A DNA stretch of 7,232 nucleotides from Flavobacteriales bacterium (GTDB lineage: Bacteria > Bacteroidota > Bacteroidia > Flavobacteriales_F > PHOS-HE28), in contig JADZGG010000185.1 in the NCBI GenBank assembly GCA_020854015.1, forward strand, positions 1-7,232. Reading direction: 5' to 3'. The notes beneath the pieces were generated by a model. The model did not search any database. It was not told the DNA's origin and saw only the letters and a program-made list of their open reading frames with translations. The position numbers and the translations under genes are program-made. Each line of letters starts with the position of its first letter. Within the stretch, counting starts at the first letter, position 1. Below, piece after piece: positions 1 to 5,904 of the stretch.

Positions 1-364
1 CCAACGCCCACCGCCGTTGGACAAGACGCTTCACGGTGACCACGTACTCCTCCTCGTCAATAGCATTCAGCCCCAGCTTGATGCAGGGGGGGGAGATCCG
101 ACGGGCCTTCAGCTCATGCTCGATCTTAATGCGGCCCCAGCCCTTCTGGTGGAACTTGCTCACAGCGAAAGTCTCAGCGAAACGCTGTTCGTTCAGAAAG
201 CCTTCGCCGATAAGCCGCCCGATGGCATCCTCCACCTGCGCCCGGTGAAGCCCCCAGCCATAAAGCTTGTCGCGCACTTCCTGGTGGCCACGCTCCTGAA
301 CAGCGCAGTACCGACGGGCCTTGTCGAGGGCTTCCGAGGGAGAGAACTGCTTGGCGAGGGGCAT
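1..364 (-). CDS. recX: Regulatory protein RecX (3' end cut off by window edge)
   Basis: Reading the minus strand from the ATG at 364 gives 121 residues that run open off the window edge, so the C-terminus is missing. The opening FSPSEALDKARRYCAVQERG is followed by HQEVRDKL (about 27-34), then LIGEGFLNEQRFAETFA (51-67), KGWGRIKIEHELKARRIS (74-91) and AIDEEEY (101-107). This is the tandem three-helix layout of RecX, and it includes the family's W-G-x-x-K-I-x-x-E-L and FLND/NEERFA-type motifs. RecX proteins bind RecA filaments in the cytoplasm and modulate recombination and the SOS response. No recA is visible here, which is usual for stand-alone Bacteroidota recX. The gene lies 47 bases downstream of the secreted-protein gene on the same strand. 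A run of eight G on the plus strand (86-93) lies inside the gene, and the frame is intact as given. No Shine-Dalgarno is visible, as is common in this phylum. Confidence 0.9.
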   Translation of the reverse strand, partial: MPLAKQFSPSEALDKARRYCAVQERGHQEVRDKLYGWGLHRAQVEDAIGRLIGEGFLNEQRFAETFAVSKFHQKGWGRIKIEHELKARRISPPCIKLGLNAIDEEEYVVTVKRLVQRRWAL

Positions 365-366
365 GG

Positions 367-384
367 TGCTGCGAAGATGCAGCA
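367..384 (-). other. Small stem-loop just upstream of the recX start
   Basis: TGCTGC (367-372) and GCAGCA (379-384) are perfect inverted repeats of 6 bp around a 6-base loop. On the minus strand the hairpin ends 2 bases before the recX ATG. It could mark the end of the upstream secreted-protein transcript or shape recX translation initiation. There is no T-run, so it is not a typical intrinsic terminator, and a stem this short can arise by chance. Confidence 0.3.
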
Positions 385-411
385 GATGTCGGGACCTCGA
401 ACAGGCCCGCC

Positions 412-2052
412 TCAATGCGAGACCACGAACCGGACGGCGACACCGGATTCGGGATGCCGGGCCACATAGGCACCGCTTGGCCAGGTTGAACTGTCAAGCT
501 CAACCGTGCCGTTCACCAGCCAGGTCCGTGCGATCGGCCTGGCGGTCACGTCGAACACCTCCACCCCTCCGTTGCAACCGTTGGACGATCTGACACGGAC
601 AAGCGCGTTCGCCGGCACAGGGGCCAACGACAGCGCCGTACGATCCTTCTCCGGCGCAGTACCAAGCACGAGGGGGCCGGGGCCCATGGAAGCGAGAAAA
701 GGCTCATTATCCCCCCCTCCTGTCAGCATGGAGGGTCCGAACTCGGGCTGTGGTGCCATGAAAGAGCCGCACACCAAGGGTTCGCCCGTGGGAAGCGCCG
801 CCACGCTAAAACCGTTGAAGCGCATCTGAGGGACCGGCGGGCCAACGTTTGACGGCCCTTGTACAAGACCTGTGAGCGCACCGAGCTGGTCGTACCGCGC
901 CACGAGGAAGGTGCTCCCGACCAATGGATCGCAGAACACGGGGCCTTCGACCAAGTCGTTGCCATTCCCCCAGTAGGAGGCGACAGCAAGCAATTGCCCG
1001 TCGGGAGCGGCGGCGATGCACGAATACCGGACCAAGCCTGTGGCCACGAGATCCCTTCCCCAAAGCACGTTCCCTGCGGCATCGACAGCATAGAGACCAT
1101 AATTGCCCGGTTCCTCTCCGATGGTGTCGCCACCGATCACCACGGAATGCCTGCACAGCGCATAGCAATGTCCATCCTGCGTGACCGCGAACCGGTGCTC
1201 CTGAACGAGCGGGGCGCCCACCGTGCCGGCCGATGCCGCGGACGGCACGAAGAACCACTGGGCATCCCCGTTCTGATCGACCTTTCCCAAGAACTCGGGC
1301 GAAGTACCCGGCCCTACGGGACAGGATATGCCACCAAAGGTGAACGGGCCTCCGGATTCACCTTGGAAATAGATGCCTCCGAGCGTATCCGTCCCCACCG
1401 TGTGCAGGATGGAGACCGGGTCGGTGGCGAAGACCTGTAGGAGGGGGCTCCCATTGGATCCGTCGAGCTTCATCAACGCGCCATGGTAGTCCCCGCGACA
1501 ACCGACGACCAGCACGTTCCCTTGTGCGTCCACTGTCATGTCCTGCAGGTACGCAGGACCAGGGCCCCATCCGACCGCCTGGGCCCAATCAAGGGACCCG
1601 AGGGAACTGAAACGAAGGACGTAGGGCAGTAAGGTACCCATGGAATCAGGGTTCACCAGGAGCGCGACGCCATCCAGGGAAAGGGTGGCCATGAAGCGAC
1701 CGGCGATGAAGGTGTTCCCTGCCGGATCGATCGCGCAACTGATCGGATATTGAAGGTTGTTGTAATAAGAGGTGGAGATCGAGTGTGCCCACAGGAAAGC
1801 ACCGGATTGGTCGAACCGTGCCACGAAGCCGTACATGCCAGCAGGCTCCACGGCCAGAAAGGAGCCGAAGCCGATCACGCCTAAATGCCAGCCCGTGACG
1901 ACGGCACCGCCGTCGGGCGAGGCAGCGCAATCGAACGCTTCACCGATGGCGCCTGGCGATGTATTGTCGATCGCCCAAGCGTAATCCCATTGCCCGTAAG
2001 TCATCGCGCAGCAACTGAGTAGCGCGGAAAGGAGTATCAAACGCATCGCCAT
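412..2052 (-). CDS. Secreted SBBP/beta-propeller-like protein with T9SS type A C-terminal sorting domain
   Basis: This is a 546-residue protein whose specific function I do not recognise. Residues 1-20 form a short signal peptide, probably cleaved before Q21. An LLSC stretch ending at C14 faintly resembles a lipobox, but the hydrophobic core would be very short. Residues 30-460 alternate two motif types: D-x-x-G-N/x-hydrophobic-x-x-G strands (near 47, 110, 176, 350, 421) and [F/Y]D-x-x-G-x-x-x-W strands (near 80, 150, 258, 323, 387). This matches SBBP-type beta-propeller repeats, about five units. The last 75 residues (LAPVPAN, VEVFDVTARP, NGTVELDSSTWPSGAYVAR, then RFVVSH) match the T9SS type A sorting domain. 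That domain directs export across the outer membrane and is then removed. The protein is therefore probably surface-attached or released. Start: ATG 2052 gives MAMRL; ATG 2046 (MRLIL) is equally possible. It sits 42 bases after rng and 47 bases before recX. Confidence 0.85.
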   Translation of the reverse strand: MAMRLILLSALLSCCAMTYGQWDYAWAIDNTSPGAIGEAFDCAASPDGGAVVTGWHLGVIGFGSFLAVEPAGMYGFVARFDQSGAFLWAHSISTSYYNNLQYPISCAIDPAGNTFIAGRFMATLSLDGVALLVNPDSMGTLLPYVLRFSSLGSLDWAQAVGWGPGPAYLQDMTVDAQGNVLVVGCRGDYHGALMKLDGSNGSPLLQVFATDPVSILHTVGTDTLGGIYFQGESGGPFTFGGISCPVGPGTSPEFLGKVDQNGDAQWFFVPSAASAGTVGAPLVQEHRFAVTQDGHCYALCRHSVVIGGDTIGEEPGNYGLYAVDAAGNVLWGRDLVATGLVRYSCIAAAPDGQLLAVASYWGNGNDLVEGPVFCDPLVGSTFLVARYDQLGALTGLVQGPSNVGPPVPQMRFNGFSVAALPTGEPLVCGSFMAPQPEFGPSMLTGGGDNEPFLASMGPGPLVLGTAPEKDRTALSLAPVPANALVRVRSSNGCNGGVEVFDVTARPIARTWLVNGTVELDSSTWPSGAYVARHPESGVAVRFVVSH

Positions 2053-2094
2053 CCACGAAGGTAGACGGGATTGGCGCGGTAGGATGCCTGCGAC

Positions 2095-3648
2095 TTACAG
2101 CGGGATCTCCTTCCCGTCCGCGTCGAACATGTGGAAGTCGAGGTACTGGCTGGCGCCCTCGCCCACAATGGTCACGTTCTTACGCCAGCGCCACCACCAC
2201 TTGCGTTGGATGCTCCACAGGCCTTTGGTGAGGTAGGCGGCGATGAAGGGGTGCACCTTGAGCGTAATGCCGCTCATGTCCTTCTCGGTGTGCAGGTAGT
2301 TCAGCGCGTTCTCGATCTCGTCGATGATGAGGACCGGGGCGCTCACTTCGCCAGTGCCGCCGCAGGTGGGGCAGCTCTCGCTCGTGTCGATCTCCGTTTC
2401 AGGACGCACGCGCTGGCGCGTCATCTCGATCACCCCGAAGCGGCTCGGCGGAAGCACGTTGTGCTTGGCCTTGTCATCGGCCATGGCGTCCTTCAGCTCC
2501 TTGTGCAGGATCCGGCGGTTCTCCGGTTCGTAGAGGTCGATGAAGTCCACGCAGATGATACCGCCCATGTCGCGAAGTCGCAGCAGGCGGGCGATCTCCT
2601 TGGCGGCCTCCACGTTGGTGTCCAGCGCGTTGTGCTCCTGGTCCTTCGCGCCGCTGCCCTTGCGACCGCCGCTGTTCACGTCGATGACGTGCATGGCCTC
2701 GGTCTTCTCGATCACCAGATAAGCCCCACTGGGCAGGACGACTTGCTTGCCAAAAGCCTGCTTGATCTGCTTGTTGACCCCGAAGTTGTCGAAGATGTCG
2801 AGCTTGCCCTTGTAGTGCTTCACAATGCCCTTCTTCTCGGGGGCGGTCTTCTCCAGCGTCTGGTAGATCTCCTCGGTAAGGAGCTCATCGTTCACATGGA
2901 TGTTCGTGAAGTCCTTGTTCAACACGTCGCGCAGCACTGCACTGGTTCGATCGATCTCACCCAACAGCCGCTTAGGAGCGATCGCGTTCTTCAAGTTGTG
3001 GAACATCACATCCCACCGCGACATCAAGTTCTTGAGGTCGGCCTCGAGGTCCTCCGTGCGCTTGCCTTCCGCGTTGGTGCGGATGATCATGCCGAAGTTC
3101 TTCGGGCGGATGGCGTGCATCAGCTCCTTCAGCCGCTTGCGCTCCACCTCATCGGTGATCCGGCTGCTGATGCTGACCTTGTTGATGAAGGGCACGAGCA
3201 CCATATAGCGCCCTGCGATGGTGACTTCTGCGGAAAGCCTTGGACCTTTGGTGCTGATGGGCTCCTTGGCGATCTGCACCAGAATGCTCTGGCTGGCACT
3301 GATGACGTCCGCCATCTTGCCATCCTTGGTGATGTCGGCCTCCGGGTTCCAACTGTCCAGCAAGGGGCTGGTGATGCTTCCGCTGACAGCTCCCTTGGCG
3401 AACTTGTAGCTATTGCGATACTGTGGCCCCAGATCGAAGTAGTGGAGAAAGGCGTCCTTCTCATGGCCCACGTCCACGAACGCGGCATTGAGGCCTGGCG
3501 CGACCTTGCGCACCTTGGCCAGATAGATATCGCCCACGGTGAACCCACGCTCGGTGCGTTCACGATGCAACTCCATGAGGAGCTTGTCGCGCATCAGTGC
3601 GATGGCGACCTCCCCCTCAGTGGCACGGATGATCAGGTCGACGCTCAT
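2095..3648 (-). CDS. rng: Ribonuclease G/E family endoribonuclease
   Basis: This 517-residue protein matches bacterial RNase G / the catalytic half of RNase E, a single-strand-specific, 5'-end-sensing endonuclease that processes rRNA and starts mRNA decay in the cytoplasm. The N-terminus MSVDLIIRATEGEVAIAL is family-typical and fixes the start. An S1-type RNA-binding segment begins near residue 37 (GDIYLAKVRKVAPGLNAAFVDVG) and contains a loop of about 40 residues (75-115). The 5'-sensor/RNase H-like part contains GPRLSAEVTIAGRY (135-148). In the DNase I-like domain the magnesium-binding aspartates are D323 (HVIDVNSG) and D368 (CVDFID), matching E. coli RNase E D303 and D346. The zinc-link CPTC motif has C426 and C429. 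The C-terminal small domain ends with the WWWRWRK stretch (484-490). There is no long unstructured scaffold tail, so it resembles RNase G more than full RNase E. It lies 112 bases downstream of the COX24-type gene, with a strong hairpin in between. Confidence 0.96.
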   Translation of the reverse strand: MSVDLIIRATEGEVAIALMRDKLLMELHRERTERGFTVGDIYLAKVRKVAPGLNAAFVDVGHEKDAFLHYFDLGPQYRNSYKFAKGAVSGSITSPLLDSWNPEADITKDGKMADVISASQSILVQIAKEPISTKGPRLSAEVTIAGRYMVLVPFINKVSISSRITDEVERKRLKELMHAIRPKNFGMIIRTNAEGKRTEDLEADLKNLMSRWDVMFHNLKNAIAPKRLLGEIDRTSAVLRDVLNKDFTNIHVNDELLTEEIYQTLEKTAPEKKGIVKHYKGKLDIFDNFGVNKQIKQAFGKQVVLPSGAYLVIEKTEAMHVIDVNSGGRKGSGAKDQEHNALDTNVEAAKEIARLLRLRDMGGIICVDFIDLYEPENRRILHKELKDAMADDKAKHNVLPPSRFGVIEMTRQRVRPETEIDTSESCPTCGGTGEVSAPVLIIDEIENALNYLHTEKDMSGITLKVHPFIAAYLTKGLWSIQRKWWWRWRKNVTIVGEGASQYLDFHMFDADGKEIPL

Positions 3649-3701
3649 GCCAGAAGGATGTTCGGAAACGAATGCACGATCCGCATGGATGTGCGATCAC
3701 A

Positions 3702-3750
3702 TGACCGAAAGCCCGTCCCCGCGAAGCGGTAGGACGGGCAGGCTCGGTCA
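3702..3750 (-). terminator. GC-rich hairpin between the COX24-type gene and rng (terminator or leader structure)
   Basis: GCCCGTCC (3711-3718) pairs perfectly with GGACGGGC (3732-3739). Inside the loop CCGC (3719-3722) pairs with GCGG (3726-3729) around GAA. Outside, TGACCGA (3702-3708) pairs with TCGGTCA (3744-3750) across a 2/4-base internal loop. Read on the minus strand, the 8-bp GC stem is followed by only TTT, so it is a weak intrinsic terminator at best. It starts 11 bases after the stop of the small basic gene and ends 53 bases before the rng ATG. It could end the HU operon or be a structured rng leader. Confidence 0.5.
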
Positions 3751-3760
3751 CAAGCGCCCT

Positions 3761-3856
3761 TTAGCGGGTGCGCTTCTTGTGACGGTTCTTCCGAAGACGC
3801 TTCTTGCGTTTGTGTGTCGCCATCTTATGGCGCTTGCGCTTCTTTCCGCAGGGCAT
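3761..3856 (-). CDS. Small basic AURKAIP1/COX24-domain protein, probable 30S ribosomal protein (31 aa)
   Basis: The minus strand from ATG 3856 to TAA 3761-3763 encodes 31 residues: MPCGKKRKRHKMATHKRKKR, then LRKNRHKKRTR. About two thirds of the residues are Lys, Arg or His. The KKRKRHKMATHKRKKRLRKNRHK core is the short AURKAIP1/COX24 C-terminal domain. In mitochondria this domain belongs to the small-subunit protein mS38, and in mycobacteria to bS22. Bacteroidota genomes carry near-identical 30-residue proteins under this name. By homology it probably binds 16S rRNA in the small ribosomal subunit; that is family knowledge plus inference, not shown here. Its start lies 2 bases after the TPR gene's stop, so translation is probably coupled to that gene and transcription driven from the HU promoter. 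Genes this short are easily missed. Codon choice (AAG, CGC, CGT) fits the neighbours. Confidence 0.88.
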   Translation of the reverse strand: MPCGKKRKRHKMATHKRKKRLRKNRHKKRTR

Positions 3857-3858
3857 GG

Positions 3859-4404
3859 TTACGATCCTTTATGTTCTAATTCGTCGATGAGCCGTTGTGC
3901 CCCGTTGGAAAGGGCCGTATCGGTCACCAGTGTCTTGTAAGTGGTCAGCGCTTCCACCGCCAGCGTAGTGCTGTCGAGCGAAGCGTAGGCGCGCCCCAGA
4001 AAGGCGTAGGCGTCGGGGTACCCTTTCGGGTCCAAAGCGATCACCTTGCGGAACCGGTCCATGGACTTGTCGTACTGGCCTGTCTGCCAGCTGAACACGC
4101 CCAGGTGGAATTGGGCTTCCGCATTGTCGGGTTCCTTCTCGGCCAGGTCGCGCAGCTTGAGGATGATCTGCATGGGAGGTCCTCCCGCATTGAGCTCTGC
4201 GAGGATGGCGGCAACGCGAGGGTCCTTGCTCAACGGGCCGTCCACCTGAGGTGTGGAACCGCTGTTGGGATCTTCGCTCACACGGGCGCTCGCCGCGTTC
4301 GCTTCCGCCTTGCCCGAGGGGGTCCGGGGCGCCAATACCAAAAGAACGGTCACCAACACAGCCCCGCCGACCATCAGCCATTGGGGCTTTCCCAACTTCT
4401 TCAT
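3859..4404 (-). CDS. Membrane-anchored tetratricopeptide repeat protein
   Basis: A 181-residue protein. After a short KKLGK start, residues 9-25 form one hydrophobic segment (WLMVGGAVLVTVLLVLA), an N-terminal membrane anchor or uncleaved signal. Residues 28-60 are a low-complexity Ala/Ser/Gly/Pro linker. The soluble part carries at least two TPR units: 94-126 (NAEAQFHLGVFSWQTGQYDKSMDRFRKVIALDP) shown here by its key positions A96, L101, G102, G109, A123 and P126, and about 130-162 (DAYAFLGRAY, then ALTTYKTLV). A degenerate helix pair at 62-92 may be a third. With K/R at the N-terminus the TPR domain is predicted to face the periplasm, where it would act as a protein-protein scaffold; the partner is unknown. 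Its ATG overlaps the HU stop (ATGA, 4401-4404) and its stop lies 2 bases before the COX24-type gene, so it sits in the middle of a tight operon. Confidence 0.87.
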   Translation of the reverse strand: MKKLGKPQWLMVGGAVLVTVLLVLAPRTPSGKAEANAASARVSEDPNSGSTPQVDGPLSKDPRVAAILAELNAGGPPMQIILKLRDLAEKEPDNAEAQFHLGVFSWQTGQYDKSMDRFRKVIALDPKGYPDAYAFLGRAYASLDSTTLAVEALTTYKTLVTDTALSNGAQRLIDELEHKGS

Positions 4405-4694
4405 GCCTTCACTGCACTACGGCCCTTCACCTTGTCAACGAAGGTGTCGGCCGGCTTGAACGCAGGCACGTCATGGGCCGGAATGATGATGGTGGTGTTA
4501 CGCGACAGGATACGACCCGTCTTCTGCGCGCGATGCTTCACCACGAAACTCCCAAAGCCACGAAGGTGCACGTCCTCACCCTTCTCCAGGCTGGTCTTCA
4601 CCTCTTCCATGAAGGCCTCCAAGGTCGTCAGCACTACAGTGCGTTCGATCCCGGTGCGCTTCGCGATGATGCCGACCAGCTCTGCCTTCGTCAT
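4401..4694 (-). CDS. HU/IHF-family DNA-binding protein
   Basis: This 97-residue protein spans the whole HU/IHF fold. Two N-terminal dimerisation helices (MTKAELVGIIAKRTG; residues 18-38) are followed by the signature turn HLRGFGSF (43-50). The beta-arm that inserts in the DNA minor groove is residues 51-77 and includes GRILSRNTTIIIPAH. The C-terminal helix VPAFKPADTFVDKVKG (77-91) follows. HU dimers bend and compact DNA and assist replication, recombination and repair. The arm tip reads RNTT rather than the RNPQTG of E. coli HU, so the intercalating proline is not in the usual place; Bacteroidota HU proteins of this subtype share this. The ATG at 4694 is the first start after a well-formed promoter (4718-4747). 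Its TGA overlaps the ATG of the TPR gene. It is divergent from mutY. Confidence 0.95.
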   Translation of the reverse strand: MTKAELVGIIAKRTGIERTVVLTTLEAFMEEVKTSLEKGEDVHLRGFGSFVVKHRAQKTGRILSRNTTIIIPAHDVPAFKPADTFVDKVKGRSAVKA

Positions 4695-4717
4695 TGCCCT
4701 TCAAGGTTTTGGGGCCG

Positions 4718-4747
4718 CAAAGATAGACTTTTCAGATCCTTCTCCAA
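4718..4747 (-). promoter_or_regulatory. Bacteroidota-type promoter of the HU operon
   Basis: On the minus strand TTG (4747-4745, in context GGTTGG) is followed by exactly 19 bases and then TATCTTTG (4725-4718). This is a complete match to the Bacteroidota primary-sigma consensus TTG-N19-TAnnTTTG. A start 4-7 bases downstream would fall near 4711-4714, giving a leader of about 17-20 bases before the HU ATG at 4694. Confidence 0.75.
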
Positions 4748-4749
4748 CC

Positions 4750-4757
4750 CATCTTTG
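4750..4757 (+). promoter_or_regulatory. Probable -7 element of mutY, mirror image of the HU -7 element
   Basis: CATCTTTG differs from TAnnTTTG by one base. It forms the right arm (ATCTTTGC, 4751-4758) of a perfect 8-bp inverted repeat with GCAAAGAT (4717-4724), which holds the HU -7 element. Initiation 4-7 bases downstream would begin at about 4761-4764, right at the mutY ATG (4765), so the transcript would be leaderless or nearly so. No TTG is present at the expected -33 distance; only a TTTT run (4729-4732) lies there, so the promoter would be weak. Confidence 0.45.
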
Positions 4758-4764
4758 CGCCTGT

Positions 4765-5832
4765 ATGTCAACACGTTCATGGTTCAGCCAGCGCCTGGCC
4801 CCTTGGTACCGGGCCCATGGCCGCGATCTGCCCTGGCGCAGGACCCGCGACCCGTACCGCATCTGGCTCAGCGAGGTGATCCTCCAGCAGACCCGGGTAG
4901 ACCAAGGGACCGCCTACTACGAACGGTTCGTTGAGCAGTACCCTACGGTGGCCGACCTGGCAGCAGCGCCTGAAGGGGCGGTCATGAAACTGTGGCAGGG
5001 TCTCGGCTATTACAGCCGGGCGCGCAATCTGATGACAGCAGCCCGGCAGGTGGTACAAGAGCATGGCGGCACCTTTCCCTCCTCCTTTCCGGAGCTGTTG
5101 AAACTGAAGGGTATAGGCGACTACACAGCGGCCGCCATCGCATCCATCGTCTTCGACCGGCCCGAGGCGGTGGTCGATGGGAACGTTTACCGGGTGCTGG
5201 CGCGTGTGTTCGGCATCGACACGCCGATCGATTCCTCCGAGGGACGCAAGGCCTTTCGGGAACTTGCCTACAGCCTGTTGGACCCGAAGAGCCCCGGGGA
5301 CCACAACCAGAGCGTGATGGAACTGGGGGCGACCGTCTGTCTGCCACGCAACCCCGCCTGTGAGGACTGCCCCCTGTCCAGCCGTTGCATTGCCCGGAAG
5401 GAAGGACGCATCGACCGGCTACCTGTGAAGGTCGGGAAGATCAAGGTCCGCGATCGCTACTTCCACTACCTGATCATCCGCTCCGGCGAGCGGGTCTGGC
5501 TGCACCAGCGCACCGGGAAAGACATCTGGCGCGACCTCTACCAACCACCTTTGATCGAAACGGATGGTGCTGGCAACAAGGCCCAAGTGTCGCGGAGCGC
5601 TAAGGACCTCTTGGGCTACCAGCCTGAATTGGTGGCCCTGGCCGGTCCCGTGCGCCATGTGCTAAGTCATCAAGTGATCCAGGCCCGTTTTTGGAACGTC
5701 GTTGATCCGAGGCGGAGCACCATGCCGGAGGGTTGGTTCCTGGTCGGCCCAACTGAACTGAAGGACCACGCTGTGCCGAGGCTGATCGAGCGGTTCCTTG
5801 AAAGCGAGCACGGCGAGGACCTCTTTTCCTGA
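4765..5832 (+). CDS. mutY: A/G-specific adenine glycosylase MutY
   Basis: This 355-residue protein (E. coli MutY is 350) removes adenine mispaired with 8-oxoguanine, preventing G:C to T:A mutations. Catalytic E37 lies in WLSEVILQQTRV and catalytic D138 in VVDGNV, both at the same numbering as E. coli. The helix-hairpin-helix reads LKGIGDYTA (114-122), with Lys where E. coli has Pro and Tyr at the position of E. coli Ser120. The [4Fe-4S] ligands C192, C199, C202 and C208 follow the C-x6-C-x2-C-x5-C spacing. The C-terminal NUDIX-like domain that reads 8-oxoG runs from about 230 to 350. Its recognition loop is HVLSHQ (298-303), with Leu in place of the Phe of the FSH loop. The ATG at 4765 gives the family-typical N-terminus. 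The frame is open far upstream, but that part overlaps HU and TPR antisense and has no homology to MutY. It is divergent from HU and 72 bases ahead of ssb. Confidence 0.97.
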   Translation: MSTRSWFSQRLAPWYRAHGRDLPWRRTRDPYRIWLSEVILQQTRVDQGTAYYERFVEQYPTVADLAAAPEGAVMKLWQGLGYYSRARNLMTAARQVVQEHGGTFPSSFPELLKLKGIGDYTAAAIASIVFDRPEAVVDGNVYRVLARVFGIDTPIDSSEGRKAFRELAYSLLDPKSPGDHNQSVMELGATVCLPRNPACEDCPLSSRCIARKEGRIDRLPVKVGKIKVRDRYFHYLIIRSGERVWLHQRTGKDIWRDLYQPPLIETDGAGNKAQVSRSAKDLLGYQPELVALAGPVRHVLSHQVIQARFWNVVDPRRSTMPEGWFLVGPTELKDHAVPRLIERFLESEHGEDLFS

Positions 5833-5852
5833 ACCGACCATGTTATCCACGA

Positions 5853-5870
5853 TCCCGGGAGGCTTCGGGA
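5853..5870 (+). other. Short hairpin in the mutY-ssb gap
   Basis: TCCCG (5853-5857) and CGGGA (5866-5870) can pair around an 8-base loop. The structure sits 20 bases after the mutY stop and just upstream of the ssb -7 element. No T-run follows, so a role as mutY terminator is only a possibility. Confidence 0.25.
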
Positions 5871-5877
5871 CAGGGGT

Positions 5878-5885
5878 TATCTTTG
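5878..5885 (+). promoter_or_regulatory. -7 promoter element of ssb
   Basis: TATCTTTG is a perfect match to the Bacteroidota -7 consensus and is identical to the HU -7 octamer. It lies 19 bases before the ssb ATG (5905), implying a leader of roughly 8-15 bases. The expected -33 TTG is absent at a 19-base spacing (CGG at 5856-5858), so this may be a weak or activator-helped promoter, or ssb may also be read through from mutY. Confidence 0.5.
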
Positions 5886-5904
5886 GAGTCCATTCCTTTC
5901 ATCC

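Noticed and set aside
17..469. 150-codon plus-strand open frame at the left edge
   Set aside because: It is in the reverse-complement phase of recX, which has clear family motifs on the minus strand.
711..717. Seven-C run in the secreted-protein gene as a phase-variation tract
   Set aside because: It simply encodes Gly-Gly within an intact frame, and at this GC content runs of this length are expected.
859..1440. 193-codon plus-strand open frame inside the secreted-protein gene
   Set aside because: It is a shadow of the minus-strand gene, which shows a signal region, repeats and a sorting domain; the plus-strand product resembles nothing I know.
2053..2094. TACCTTCG just before the secreted-protein ATG as a -7 element
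   Set aside because: It differs from TAnnTTTG and has no TTG at the right distance. The gap is only 42 bases, so read-through from rng is as likely.
2131..3732. 533-codon plus-strand open frame opposite the RNase gene
   Set aside because: Its codons are exact reverse complements of rng codons (same phase). The coding strand almost never uses TTA, CTA or TCA codons in this GC-rich genome, so the antisense frame stays open by default. The translated protein is His/Val/Leu-rich with no recognisable domain.
3895..4764. Upstream in-frame extension of mutY
   Set aside because: It runs antisense through the TPR and HU genes and has no MutY-like sequence. The family N-terminus begins at ATG 4765.
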